A stretch of DNA of 20,533 nt from an uncultured Eubacterium sp. (GCA_910584595.1 CAJUBQ010000083.1:1-20533); one strand, 5' to 3'; numbered from the stretch's first letter, positions 1-7,953 are shown. Translations and numbers: made by a program. Notes: a model not told the origin generated them from the letters alone.

Positions 1-86
1 GCAGAATGCTTAGGGATTCTTACATTCTGGAACAGGAACAAGAAACAAGGGCAGTTCCCCACCATCCGGCGTCCGGTAATCCGGAA

Positions 87-116
87 AAAGCAACACTTTG
101 TCTAAACTGTTGCTTT
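87..116 (+). terminator. Hairpin, likely terminator of an upstream gene
   Basis: A 9-bp perfect stem (AAAGCAACA at 87-95, TGTTGCTTT at 108-116) with a 12-nt loop is followed by a T-rich stretch (GTTATTTG). It probably ends a transcript entering from the left edge. Two frames stay open from the left edge (to about 105 and about 137), but neither peptide is recognisable, so I do not call a partial gene there. Confidence 0.5.
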
Positions 117-184
117 GTTATTTGTCCACCACCGTGAATAATAACCTGTAAGAAAAATCCTGCGGACTATTTGCAAGTTATTTC

Positions 185-213
185 TTTACAGTTCCTAAAA
201 TCAAATATACAAT
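185..213 (+). promoter_or_regulatory. Possible promoter of the GNAT gene
   Basis: TTTACA (185-190) and TACAAT (208-213) are separated by 17 bp. The expected transcript start near 220 would leave a very short leader before the ATG at 231 and would clip the GAGGA ribosome site at 219-223, so the assignment is tentative. If right, it rules out the TTG at 171 as the gene start. Confidence 0.35.
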
Positions 214-230
214 GTAATGAGGATATTTCT

Positions 231-749
231 ATGAACATAAGAAAAACTACAATGAACGATCTGGATCAGATTCTTTCCATCTATGCATATGCACGCAGTC
301 AAATGCGCTTATCCGGAAATCCCGATCAATGGGGAGAAGACAAACCGTCTCCCGAACTCATAAAAAACGATATACAAAACGGCAACAGCTATGTCATGAT
401 CGATCCAATTTCAGACGAAATTGCCGGTGTATTTGCTTTTATCATCGGCGACGATCCGACTTACCAGCGAATTGATAACGGCAGCTGGCTGAATCATGAC
501 ATATACGGAACGATACACCGCATCGCCAGCCGCGGCACACAAAAAGGCATCTTCCGCTGCTGCCTTGCATTTTGCGAAACATTGGTTCCTAATATTCGAA
601 TAGATACGCATGCATGCAACCGTACGATGCAGCATCTTCTGGAAAGCAACGGATTTATAAAATGCGGCCAGATTTACGTCACAGACGGGAGTCCCCGCAT
701 TGCATATCAGAAACAAATACAGCCTGCAAAGTCAAATCACCGTTCCTGA
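231..749 (+). CDS. GNAT family N-acetyltransferase
   Basis: Predicted 172-residue cytosolic acetyl-CoA-dependent N-acetyltransferase; the substrate is unknown. I chose the ATG at 231 because GAGGA lies 7 nt upstream; an in-frame TTG at 171 has no ribosome site. The opening NIRKTTMNDLDQILSIYAYA fits the usual first strand and helix of GNAT proteins. The QWGEDKPSPELIKNDIQNG stretch, the DPTYQRI/GSWLN stretch, the HRIASRGTQKGI segment (a degenerate acetyl-CoA loop) and the IRIDTHACNRTMQHLLESNG segment (motif B) recall a GNAT subfamily common in Lachnospiraceae. It stands alone and converges on the sensor kinase gene, whose 3' end it overlaps by 13 bp. Confidence 0.85.
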   Translation: MNIRKTTMNDLDQILSIYAYARSQMRLSGNPDQWGEDKPSPELIKNDIQNGNSYVMIDPISDEIAGVFAFIIGDDPTYQRIDNGSWLNHDIYGTIHRIASRGTQKGIFRCCLAFCETLVPNIRIDTHACNRTMQHLLESNGFIKCGQIYVTDGSPRIAYQKQIQPAKSNHRS

Positions 750-2224
750 TGGAAATTTAAAACCGCTTCCACGCAATTCTCACGGTTTTGAATATCCAGC
801 GCCGCATCTATCATCTTTGCATAATATGACGCAATATAAAGTCCCAGTCCATGTGTGCCGGATTTATGTTCTCCGCATACGAACGGCTCAAAAATATGCG
901 GAAGCATATCCTGCGAAATTACTACGCCTTCATTTTGTATCATGATGCTTTGCTCAGAAACGAAAATAGCAATGCGTCCGCCCTGTGGAGTATAAGCAAC
1001 TGCATTTGACAATAAATTGTCGATCATTTTCCCAGCAAGATCACCATCTGTCCATATACATGCTTCCTTATTTCCCTCCATGGAAATATCCAGCAGCTTT
1101 TCAGCTGCAGCTACCTGATAGGAAGCCGCTTGCGCCTGAACCATTGCATACAAATTGATATGACTTTTGCTGAGTTTCCCGCGGCTTTTATGCAATGACA
1201 GTATTTCTTCGATCATCCTGCGCATAGAAAGCAGCTGTTCTTTTACTTTTGGTAAATATTTCTCCCGGTCTTTATATTTCCCAATCTGTCCGATCATACC
1301 ATCCAATAATAAAAGAGCTGCCGTTACCGGCGTTTTCAGCTGATGAGAAGATGCCCGCAAAAACATCTCCTGCCGTTCGTTTTCTTCCAGCAGGCTCTGA
1401 TTGATATCCTGCAGCTTTTGATACACCGGATGCACAATTCCACTTGAATAAAGCTGAGAAAAAATAAGTACAAGTATTAAAAGCACAGCCCCAAGCATTG
1501 GCACACTCTGCATGACAATCGGCCGAATCTCTTCCATCTGCGGCGTAATAACCGGGAGCGCTGAAAACACCATTCCATCCGAGACCTGTTCCACAGCCAG
1601 ATAATTCGTATACTGATTATTCTGATCAAATACGGTAGCCTCCACAATAATTCCATGTCCGGACACTGCATGGATACGAAACGATTCTCTGTCGAACAGC
1701 CCATCTTCTGCCTGCTTATAAACAATATTTGTCTGCACCGGAAGCTTTACTTTTGTAAAAATTGTTTCTATTTTTTTTAGGAGTCTGTTCCATTCACTTC
1801 TGATCTGCTGATCTGTAAAAATTTGTTCAGATTCCTGACCGCCCCCATCTGCCTGCTCCGTTTTTTTTAACTGAAACTTTTTGACGAAAGACCGGATCTC
1901 TTTCATAAGTTCAACTGTTTCTTTTTCCTGATCCAAAACTGAAATTTTTAACGTTATGATTTTAGAAGCTACTTCGATATAATTTTCTTCGAATGGAATT
2001 TTCACAGACATACAGGCTGTTGGGTTTTTGACATACACCTCATCATAAGCGCCTGTTTCCATAAATACCTGATGCTGTTTCTTGATTGCTTCCAAATTCT
2101 GTTCTTCTGCATAAGATACATATAAAGATGGAAGCATCCAGATAAAATATCCGATTAGAAACATCATCATCACCGCTGCCAGCAAAAGACTATAGCAAAG
2201 ATTTTTTCGTCCCAGTTCTTTCAT
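737..2224 (-). CDS. Two-component sensor histidine kinase
   Basis: Membrane histidine kinase of 495 residues that should autophosphorylate and pass phosphate to the regulator encoded just upstream. The N-terminus has a membrane helix at about 13-33, an extracellular sensor region of roughly 200 residues with no domain I recognise, and a second helix at about 243-263. The H-box ASSHQLKTP carries the phosphoacceptor His294. The C-terminal ATPase domain shows the N-box (DNLLSNAVAYTP) and G-box (GLGLYIASYY). The start ATG at 2224 overlaps the regulator's stop (ATGA), with AAGGGGG 7 nt upstream, so the two are translationally coupled. No HAMP domain is obvious between the second helix and the H-box. 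The inducing signal cannot be read from sequence. Confidence 0.93.
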   Translation of the reverse strand: MKELGRKNLCYSLLLAAVMMMFLIGYFIWMLPSLYVSYAEEQNLEAIKKQHQVFMETGAYDEVYVKNPTACMSVKIPFEENYIEVASKIITLKISVLDQEKETVELMKEIRSFVKKFQLKKTEQADGGGQESEQIFTDQQIRSEWNRLLKKIETIFTKVKLPVQTNIVYKQAEDGLFDRESFRIHAVSGHGIIVEATVFDQNNQYTNYLAVEQVSDGMVFSALPVITPQMEEIRPIVMQSVPMLGAVLLILVLIFSQLYSSGIVHPVYQKLQDINQSLLEENERQEMFLRASSHQLKTPVTAALLLLDGMIGQIGKYKDREKYLPKVKEQLLSMRRMIEEILSLHKSRGKLSKSHINLYAMVQAQAASYQVAAAEKLLDISMEGNKEACIWTDGDLAGKMIDNLLSNAVAYTPQGGRIAIFVSEQSIMIQNEGVVISQDMLPHIFEPFVCGEHKSGTHGLGLYIASYYAKMIDAALDIQNRENCVEAVLNFHQER

Positions 2225-2907
2225 TTGTCTGCCCCCTTGTCAAACTGATAGCCGACTCCAATCACTGTTTTAATGCATGGTATGGGCAGTTTTTTTCTCA
2301 AATTTTTCACATGGGCATCAATAATTCGGTCATTTCCAATATAATCTTCATTAAAAATACGTAAAATCAGCTGCTCTCTCGTAAATACCATGTTCGGCTT
2401 TTCATAAAGCGCCTGCAGAAGCAGATATTCACTAAGCGTAAGCGGCAGCTTTTCTCCCATGTAGTATGCGCAATACGCTTCTTGCTGCAAATAAATACCC
2501 CTTTGTCCCGGAGTATTCTTTGTCTGCACCACTCCTGCTGTCCGCCGCAGCACTGTCTCCATCCGTTTCAATAATATAATCGGAGATACAGGCTTTATAA
2601 TATAATCATCAGCATATAGATTAAATGCCTGCACCTGCGTTTTCTCATCGTCTAAGGCTGTCAGCATAATGACTGCCATATCCGGTATATGCCTTCGAAT
2701 ATATGCAAGCACTTCAAATCCATTCTTTCCCGGCACCATAATATCCAAAACAGCAACATCATATTTTTTCTGCTTCAGCAATTCTACCGCATCATCGCCC
2801 CTCTCAGCTGTTGTGACTTTATAGCCCGATATCGTCATGTATTCTTTTAATACTTCACGTATCGTAGGTTCATCTTCTAAAAAAAGCACATCATATTCTG
2901 TCTGCAT
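2221..2907 (-). CDS. OmpR/PhoB-family response regulator
   Basis: DNA-binding regulator of 228 residues. The receiver domain (about 5-120) has the acidic pair near Glu11-Asp12, phosphoacceptor Asp55 in VLDIMVPG, Thr83 and Lys105 (IIKP). The C-terminal winged helix (about 130-225) contains LTLSEYLLLQAL and RIIDAHVKNLRKKL, typical of the OmpR family. The start ATG at 2907 has AAAGGA 6 nt upstream. It is the first gene of a pair with the kinase at 737-2224 and overlaps it by 4 nt. Direct repeats upstream at 2977-2993 may be its own binding site. The target genes are unknown; no transporter gene adjoins the pair in the window. Confidence 0.94.
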   Translation of the reverse strand: MQTEYDVLFLEDEPTIREVLKEYMTISGYKVTTAERGDDAVELLKQKKYDVAVLDIMVPGKNGFEVLAYIRRHIPDMAVIMLTALDDEKTQVQAFNLYADDYIIKPVSPIILLKRMETVLRRTAGVVQTKNTPGQRGIYLQQEAYCAYYMGEKLPLTLSEYLLLQALYEKPNMVFTREQLILRIFNEDYIGNDRIIDAHVKNLRKKLPIPCIKTVIGVGYQFDKGADK

Positions 2908-2961
2908 AACGATTCCTTTCTAAGTTTCATTCTATTGCAAGTTCTCTCTGTTACTGCCTAC

Positions 2962-2993
2962 ATCATATCATGTCCTTATGAATTTCGTATGAA
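2962..2993 (-). promoter_or_regulatory. Candidate promoter with direct repeats for the two-component operon
   Basis: On the minus strand TTCATA occurs twice, at 2993-2988 and 2982-2977, exactly 11 bp apart, as OmpR-family dimers usually require. TATGAT (2967-2962) lies downstream as a -10. The -35 position (ATACGA) is a poor match, which suits a promoter activated by a regulator bound there. Autoregulation is an inference. Confidence 0.4.
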
Positions 2994-3019
2994 TCCCAAA
3001 CTTTTTATTCCAAAACAAT

Positions 3020-3586
3020 CTATTCGCCGTATCCGCTCCTTACATGGCTCCAAAAATCAACCGGTTCGTCATCCTGTAAAGGCGCCAGCATTCCTTTTTT
3101 GGTCAGTTCCTCCTGAATCACGTCCAATGTCTGCTCATCCTCTGCAACGATCGTATGATAATGATATCCTGATGTCGTATTTTTCAAAAGGCGGGACTTT
3201 CCGGACCGGATATTTTCCATAAACTCCTGAATATCTTTCCGTGAACGTATTTTCATATCTGCGCGAACTACCCCATATACTTTATGATAGATAAACACAT
3301 CTCTGACTTTTCCGCCCAGATCTACAATCATTGTCAGCTCTTGCGCCGTCTCCTCATCAGAATGCAGCACTTTAAACACACGACTGCATGGATGTTCTGT
3401 CTGCATCATCAAATATCCCCGGCTGGCAGATAAGATCTCTGCCCCATTTGCCCGTAATAATGCAATATCCTGTACAATTACCTGCCGGCTGACATGCATC
3501 TGTCTGGCAAGTACCGTACCGGAGATCGGCGTACTGCTGTCTGATAACAGAGCCATCAGCTGCTTTCTGCGCTGTTCTCCATTCAT
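3020..3586 (-). CDS. niaR: Niacin-responsive transcriptional repressor NiaR (HTH plus 3H domain)
   Basis: Repressor of NAD synthesis and niacin uptake genes that uses nicotinic acid as co-repressor in the NiaR (YrxA) family. An N-terminal HTH_11-type domain (about 3-60; QRRKQLMALL, LARQMHVSRQVIVQDIALLR, SASRGYLM) is followed by a 3H domain with its histidine signatures (YHKVYGVVRADM and SGYHYHTIV). I prefer the ATG at 3586 (188 residues). The ribosome site GGGAAGGGG ends directly against the alternative ATG at 3595, leaving no spacing there, but lies 9 nt from 3586. The gene is third in a nadB-nadC-niaR unit, which fits a self-limiting NAD-synthesis operon. Confidence 0.9.
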   Translation of the reverse strand: MNGEQRRKQLMALLSDSSTPISGTVLARQMHVSRQVIVQDIALLRANGAEILSASRGYLMMQTEHPCSRVFKVLHSDEETAQELTMIVDLGGKVRDVFIYHKVYGVVRADMKIRSRKDIQEFMENIRSGKSRLLKNTTSGYHYHTIVAEDEQTLDVIQEELTKKGMLAPLQDDEPVDFWSHVRSGYGE

Positions 3587-3611
3587 CTGCCACATCCCCT
3601 TCCCTGCCTGT

Positions 3612-3653
3612 TATCATGTAACCGTTCCGATCCCCTGAAACGGTTACATGATA
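3612..3653. repeat. Perfect 15-bp inverted repeat between nadC and niaR
   Basis: TATCATGTAACCGTT (3612-3626) and its exact complement (3639-3653) flank a 12-nt spacer. In the minus-strand transcript this hairpin sits 17 nt after the nadC stop, just before the niaR ribosome site. No T-run follows on either side, so it is not a standard intrinsic terminator. It could be an mRNA stabiliser or processing site, a translation-control hairpin, or a protein-binding palindrome. Its sequence differs from the NiaR-like box at 5968-5993. Confidence 0.75.
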
Positions 3654-3670
3654 GCGCCAAACGATAGATA

Positions 3671-4537
3671 CTACGAATTTTGTGTCACAACATGTAAATT
3701 TTTTAAAGAAAGATCCAAAATCGGCGCTGAATGCGTCAATGCTCCACTCGATATATAATCTACTCCAAGCTCCGTTAATCTGGCAATATTTTCTCTTGTA
3801 ACATTTCCGGATACTTCTACTTCTGCCTTGCCCGAGATAACATCAATCGCTTCCTTCATCTGCTCCTGTGACATATTATCCAGCATAATAATATCCGCTC
3901 CCGCTTCTACCGCTTCTTTTACCATAGCGACTGTCTCTGCTTCCACTTCAATTTTACGTACAAAAGGGGCATATTCTTTTGCCATCTGGACTGCCTTTTT
4001 CACACCACCCGCAGCGCCTATATGATTATCTTTGAGCAAAACACCGTCAGACAAATTGTATCTGTGGTTATTTCCTCCGCCGATACGCACCGCATACTTT
4101 TCAAATATACGGTTATTTGGCGAAGTTTTTCTTGTATCTAACAACCGGATATTCGTTCCATCCAACAAACCGGCAACCGCATGTGTATAAGTAGCTATCC
4201 CACTCATTCGCTGCAAATAATTCAGCGCAGTACGTTCCCCGCTTAAAATCGTACGAATATCACCACGAACTTTTGCTATCAACCGGCCATTCGTTATCGC
4301 ATCTCCATCTTCTGCATAAAATTTTGTTACTGTCTTCCCGTCCAAAAGTGTAAATACACGTTCGAAAATCTGCAGTCCGCAAATAATTCCATCCTGTTTA
4401 CAGATCAAATCCGCTTCTCCTGTCTGTGCATAAGGCATCACACTGTTCGTCGATACATCATCACTTGTAATGTCCTCCTCAAGTGCGCTTAATATGAACG
4501 GGTCAACATTCAGTTTCATTGTAATCGGATCAAACAT
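3671..4537 (-). CDS. nadC: Nicotinate-nucleotide diphosphorylase (carboxylating), NadC
   Basis: Quinolinate phosphoribosyltransferase: quinolinate plus PRPP gives nicotinate mononucleotide, CO2 and pyrophosphate, the third step of de novo NAD synthesis. The 288-residue length is normal. Family signatures are the N-terminal ALEEDITSDDVSTN, the central RKTSPNNRIFEKYAVRIGGG followed by NNHRYNLSDGVLLKDNHI (substrate-binding Arg, His and Lys), EVEAETV, and the C-terminal barrel strands with DIIMLDNMS and VEVSGNVT. I chose the ATG at 4537 because AAGGAAGGA lies 10 nt upstream; the in-frame ATG at 4567 has no ribosome site. It follows nadB by 37 nt and precedes niaR. Confidence 0.95.
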   Translation of the reverse strand: MFDPITMKLNVDPFILSALEEDITSDDVSTNSVMPYAQTGEADLICKQDGIICGLQIFERVFTLLDGKTVTKFYAEDGDAITNGRLIAKVRGDIRTILSGERTALNYLQRMSGIATYTHAVAGLLDGTNIRLLDTRKTSPNNRIFEKYAVRIGGGNNHRYNLSDGVLLKDNHIGAAGGVKKAVQMAKEYAPFVRKIEVEAETVAMVKEAVEAGADIIMLDNMSQEQMKEAIDVISGKAEVEVSGNVTRENIARLTELGVDYISSGALTHSAPILDLSLKNLHVVTQNS

Positions 4538-4574
4538 TATTTTTAATTCCTTCCTTTTATGATTCATTTGTGCT

Positions 4575-5858
4575 TTATTTTAACGACTGCGCCATTATTT
4601 CCTGGCGAACGCTTCTTTTATTTTCTGCTTCCATTTTCTTATAATTCTCATATTGCTTTAAGTCTACCGCGCAAAACGAATCCGTCCGCTGCGCATTTCT
4701 TCTTATAGCTATATCGTCTGCTGCTCTTTTTGCAAATACCAGACTTTCTAACAGTGAATTACTGGCAAGCCGATTCTTCCCATGAACCCCATTACATGCG
4801 GTTTCCCCAATCGCATACAGTCTTAGCATCGACGTACAGCTGTTATAATCTACACGGATGCCTCCCATAAAATAATGCTGGGCAGGAACCACCGGTATAC
4901 ATTCTTTCGTAACATCATAACCCATTCGTGCACAATGTGCAATAATATTGGGAAAATGCGCCTGCAGTTCCTTTGGAGGAATGGTCCGCAGATCCTCCCA
5001 TACATGCGGCATATCGTCTTTTTCCATCTGCGCCAGTATTGCGGCTGTAAGCTCATCCCTTGGAAGCAGTTCATTTACAAACCGGCGCATATTTTTATCA
5101 TATAGTTTTGCGCCTTCTCCACGGACGGACTCTGAGATTAAAAACCGCCGCTCTTCTTTGTTTGGAGTATAAAAAGTTGTCGGATGAATCTGAATATAGT
5201 TCATATTCTGCACCGCAATCTTATGACGCAGCGCAGCCGCAACCGCATCCCCTGTCAAATGCCGGAAATTGGTAGAGTGCTCATACAATCCGCCGATTCC
5301 GCCGGTTGCAAATACTGTATATGCCGCTTCTATCGCTTCTATTTCACCATCCGGCTTTCGAACTACAGCCCCGTAACAACGGTTGTCTTTCGTTATAATA
5401 TCCAGCATCGTCGTATATTCCAGCAGTTGTATATGCGAACACTTTTTTGCCTGCGTCAGCAGCTTTTTTGTAATCTCTTTTCCGGTAATGTCTTTATGAA
5501 ATAATATCCTGCTTGTGGAATGCGCCCCTTCTTTCGTAAATGCAAGACACCCATCCTTTTCCCTCTGAAAGTCCACCCCATATGTAAGAAGTTCCTCAAT
5601 GACCTGTTGGGAAGATCGTATCATAATTTCAACAGAGGTCTTATCATTCTCATAATGGCCTGCACGCATCGTATCTTCAAAATAATCTGCGTAATCCGAC
5701 TCATCTCTAAGCATACAGATTCCGCCTTGCGCAAGAAATGAATCACTGCTTTCCAAATCTGATTTCGTAATAACCGTAACCTGCATTTCCTTTGGCAGAT
5801 GAAGTGCACAGTACAACCCGCTGCATCCGCTTCCAATTATTAAAATATCTGTCTTCAT
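4575..5858 (-). CDS. nadB: L-aspartate oxidase, NadB (short form)
   Basis: FAD-dependent oxidase converting L-aspartate to iminoaspartate, the substrate of quinolinate synthase. The N-terminal dinucleotide fold reads DILIIGSGCSG, followed by SDSFLAQGGI. Substrate and FAD regions are visible as QIHPTTFY, ISESVRGEGAKL, PAQHYFMGGIRVD and HGKNRLASNSLLESLVFAKRAA. At 427 residues it is about 100 shorter than the E. coli enzyme and lacks most of the C-terminal helical extension; short versions occur in Clostridia. The start ATG at 5858 has GAAGGG 6 nt upstream. It is first gene of nadB-nadC-niaR and is transcribed divergently from nadA. Confidence 0.95.
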   Translation of the reverse strand: MKTDILIIGSGCSGLYCALHLPKEMQVTVITKSDLESSDSFLAQGGICMLRDESDYADYFEDTMRAGHYENDKTSVEIMIRSSQQVIEELLTYGVDFQREKDGCLAFTKEGAHSTSRILFHKDITGKEITKKLLTQAKKCSHIQLLEYTTMLDIITKDNRCYGAVVRKPDGEIEAIEAAYTVFATGGIGGLYEHSTNFRHLTGDAVAAALRHKIAVQNMNYIQIHPTTFYTPNKEERRFLISESVRGEGAKLYDKNMRRFVNELLPRDELTAAILAQMEKDDMPHVWEDLRTIPPKELQAHFPNIIAHCARMGYDVTKECIPVVPAQHYFMGGIRVDYNSCTSMLRLYAIGETACNGVHGKNRLASNSLLESLVFAKRAADDIAIRRNAQRTDSFCAVDLKQYENYKKMEAENKRSVRQEIMAQSLK

Positions 5859-5952
5859 TAGATACCCTTCTCTTTCTCTGAAAAATATACTTTTGCACTT
5901 AGGAACTATCTACCACATTGCAGCCATCCATTCTGGGATTCGCAATACGCAC

Positions 5953-5981
5953 ATTATATCACATGGACATTCACCTGACAA
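5953..5981 (-). promoter_or_regulatory. Promoter of nadB-nadC-niaR
   Basis: On the minus strand TTGTCA (5981-5976) and TATAAT (5958-5953) are spaced by 17 bp, giving a start near 5946 and a leader of about 90 nt. The -35 lies inside the NiaR-like operator, so repressor binding would block polymerase directly. Confidence 0.65.
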
Positions 5982-5993
5982 GACACATGTCAA
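5968..5993. promoter_or_regulatory. niaR: Probable NiaR operator in the nadB/nadA divergent region
   Basis: The core on the minus strand is TGACATGTGTCTTGTCAGGT (5992-5973), built of GACA/TGTC half-sites in the style I recall for NiaR/YrxA boxes. It overlaps the nadB -35 and is centred about 70 bp upstream of the inferred nadA start. The gene for the matching regulator is in the same cluster. The match to the published motif is from memory and was not scored. Confidence 0.6.
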
Positions 5994-6015
5994 CTTAATT
6001 AAATACACATATATA

Positions 6016-6044
6016 TTGACAGAGACAGCGCCATTATATATAAT
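6016..6044 (+). promoter_or_regulatory. Promoter of nadA
   Basis: A full-consensus promoter: TTGACA (6016-6021), 17-bp spacer, TATAAT (6039-6044). The start would fall near 6051, so the ATG at 6047 is not in the transcript and nadA must begin at 6080. Confidence 0.8.
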
Positions 6045-6079
6045 CAATGCAATCTTACAAATCAGGAAAGGCATCACTT

Positions 6080-6997
6080 ATGAATACAATAAAAAACATC
6101 CAGGATCAAATCCTAAAGCTAAAAAAAGAACATGACATCTGCATTCTGGCCCATGCCTACCAGAGCCAGGATATATGGGAAATCGCTGATTTTGTAGGCG
6201 ACTCTTACGGGCTCAGTCAGCAAGCCGCAAAATCCCATCAGAAAACAGTATTATTATGCGGCGTTCGCTTTATGGCTGAAACGGTAAAAATTCTTTCTCC
6301 TGAAAAAAAAGTACTGCTGTCACATCCGCAGGCAGGTTGTCCAATGGCACAGCAGATATCTCCCGCAAAACTGGCTGCCTTAAAGGAAACTTATCCGGGC
6401 TATACGGTTGCCGCTTACATAAACACAACATCTGAGCTGAAAACACTTTGTGATGTATGCGTCACTTCATCCTCCGCTGTAAAAATTATTCGGAATCTGG
6501 AAAACCAAAATATCCTGTTTATTCCCGACTGCAATCTAGGCGCATGGATTGCCAGACAGGTTCCGGAAAAAAATCTACAGCTTGTTACAGGAGGCTGCCC
6601 CGCGCATGCCTCTGTCCATAAAACGGACGTCGAACAAATGCGATGTCTCTATCCGGATGCCAAACTGCTCGTACATCCGGAATGTCTGCCGGAAGTTACC
6701 GATCAGGCAGATTATGTCGGAAGCACAACAGGCATTATGGAATATGCAAAAAACAGCTCCGCAAAATCATTTATCATCGGAACAGAAAACAGTATCGTCC
6801 AGCATCTTCAATTCTCATGTCCGGACAGGCAGTTTTATGCATTATCCAAAGACTGTGTCTGCAGCAATATGAAGCTTACTACTTTAATGGATGTCTATCA
6901 TTGTGTACAGGGAACAGGCGGAGAAGAAATTGTCCTTTCAGATGATGTAATGACAAAAGCCCGCCGGTGCATTGATACGATGCTGACGCTTGGTTAA
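6080..6997 (+). CDS. nadA: Quinolinate synthase NadA
   Basis: [4Fe-4S] enzyme that condenses iminoaspartate from NadB with dihydroxyacetone phosphate to give quinolinate. The 305-residue protein shows ILAHAYQ, GDSYGLSQ and CGVRFMAETVKILSPEK near the N-terminus. Cluster cysteines are likely Cys87 (AGCPMA), Cys173 (GGCPAH) and Cys259 or Cys261 (CVCSNMK), with the 86-residue spacing seen in the family. The start ATG at 6080 has AGGAAAGG 8 nt upstream; the ATG at 6047 lies beside the -10 and before the inferred transcript start. Unlike nadB-nadC-niaR it is on the plus strand, so quinolinate-forming partners are driven from back-to-back promoters. Confidence 0.95.
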   Translation: MNTIKNIQDQILKLKKEHDICILAHAYQSQDIWEIADFVGDSYGLSQQAAKSHQKTVLLCGVRFMAETVKILSPEKKVLLSHPQAGCPMAQQISPAKLAALKETYPGYTVAAYINTTSELKTLCDVCVTSSSAVKIIRNLENQNILFIPDCNLGAWIARQVPEKNLQLVTGGCPAHASVHKTDVEQMRCLYPDAKLLVHPECLPEVTDQADYVGSTTGIMEYAKNSSAKSFIIGTENSIVQHLQFSCPDRQFYALSKDCVCSNMKLTTLMDVYHCVQGTGGEEIVLSDDVMTKARRCIDTMLTLG

Positions 6998-7047
6998 TAC
7001 GATTAATATATTGAAAGGAAAGCATATAAAGGGTAAAAGGGGTTGTC

Positions 7048-7905
7048 ATGAAAATAGGATTTGTCGGAGCAGGCCGCGTTGGCTGCTCAATCGGAAAATA
7101 TTTAAAAGAATCCGGACTTCACATTGCCGGATATTACGATACCATAAAAGAATCGGCCGCGAGCGCTGCTGCATTTACGTCTTCCAAAGAATTTACAACT
7201 TTGTCAGAACTTGTATCGGCAAGCAGCCTTTTGTTTCTTACTACGCCGGACGGAATCATCATACGTACCTGGGAAGAAATCCGCTCCCTTCCAATCGCCG
7301 GCAAAATCATCTGCCACTGCAGCGGTGCATTGCCCTCTGACGCTTTTTCTGGAATCACACAGACAAATGCCTTTGGCTGTTCCCTGCATCCGATGCTCCC
7401 ATTCAGCGATCGGTTTACTTCCTATGAACAGCTGAAACATGCATTTTTCACGATTGAGGGCTGCGAGACGGCCGTACAGACTGTTTCTGATCTTTTTACC
7501 GGCCTTGGCAATACCGTTTGCCGCATTTCAGGCAGCTGCAAGCCAAAATATCATGCTGCCGCAAGTATTCTCAGCAATCAGGTCGTCGCTGTATTAGATA
7601 CCGGCTATCGTCTGCTCGAACAATGCGGTTTTTCCAGGGAAGCCGCCAGAAATGCGACAAAAGAACTGGTACTCCAAAATATTGAAAATATTTTACTGCA
7701 GGACTGTGTATCTGCACTGACCGGCCCTATTGAACGCAATGATATACAAACCGTCCAAAAACATCTGGACTGCCTGCAGCAGGAAGATCAGAACATGTAT
7801 CAGACGCTTGGTTTAAAACTTATTCAAATTGCCAGACAAAAAAATCCGTCACAAGACTATTCAGAGCTTCAAAAACTTTTAAAAAAACATAATCCGTTAC
7901 CATAA
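7048..7905 (+). CDS. Rossmann-fold oxidoreductase with DUF2520 C-terminal domain
   Basis: Protein of 285 residues. The N-terminus has an NAD(P)-binding fold (MKIGFVGAGRVGCSIGKYL), a second strand ending in YYD, and FLTTPDG and HCSGALPSD loops of 6-phosphogluconate/ketopantoate-reductase-like dehydrogenases. The C-terminal half is helical with KPKYHAAASILSNQVVAVL and LTGPIERND, typical of DUF2520. Some COG5495-type members have been linked to ketopantoate reduction (PanG), so a pantothenate role is possible, but no pan gene is present here. The start ATG at 7048 has AAAAGGGG 5 nt upstream. It begins 50 nt after nadA and is followed by a terminator, so it may be cotranscribed with nadA. Confidence 0.8.
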   Translation: MKIGFVGAGRVGCSIGKYLKESGLHIAGYYDTIKESAASAAAFTSSKEFTTLSELVSASSLLFLTTPDGIIIRTWEEIRSLPIAGKIICHCSGALPSDAFSGITQTNAFGCSLHPMLPFSDRFTSYEQLKHAFFTIEGCETAVQTVSDLFTGLGNTVCRISGSCKPKYHAAASILSNQVVAVLDTGYRLLEQCGFSREAARNATKELVLQNIENILLQDCVSALTGPIERNDIQTVQKHLDCLQQEDQNMYQTLGLKLIQIARQKNPSQDYSELQKLLKKHNPLP

Positions 7906-7953
7906 AATATCCTGTGAAAAAACAGGCTTGTTACGTGAAAAACGGGCGCCCCC

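Noticed and set aside
1..137. A partial gene running in from the left edge
   Set aside because: Two overlapping frames are open, neither gives a recognisable peptide, and a hairpin lies across their ends.
3612..3653. An intrinsic terminator between nadC and niaR
   Set aside because: There is no T-run on either side of the palindrome; listed instead as an inverted repeat of unknown role.
6047..6079. The upstream ATG at 6047 as nadA start
   Set aside because: It lies directly after the TATAAT box, ahead of the inferred transcript start; ATG 6080 has a good ribosome site.
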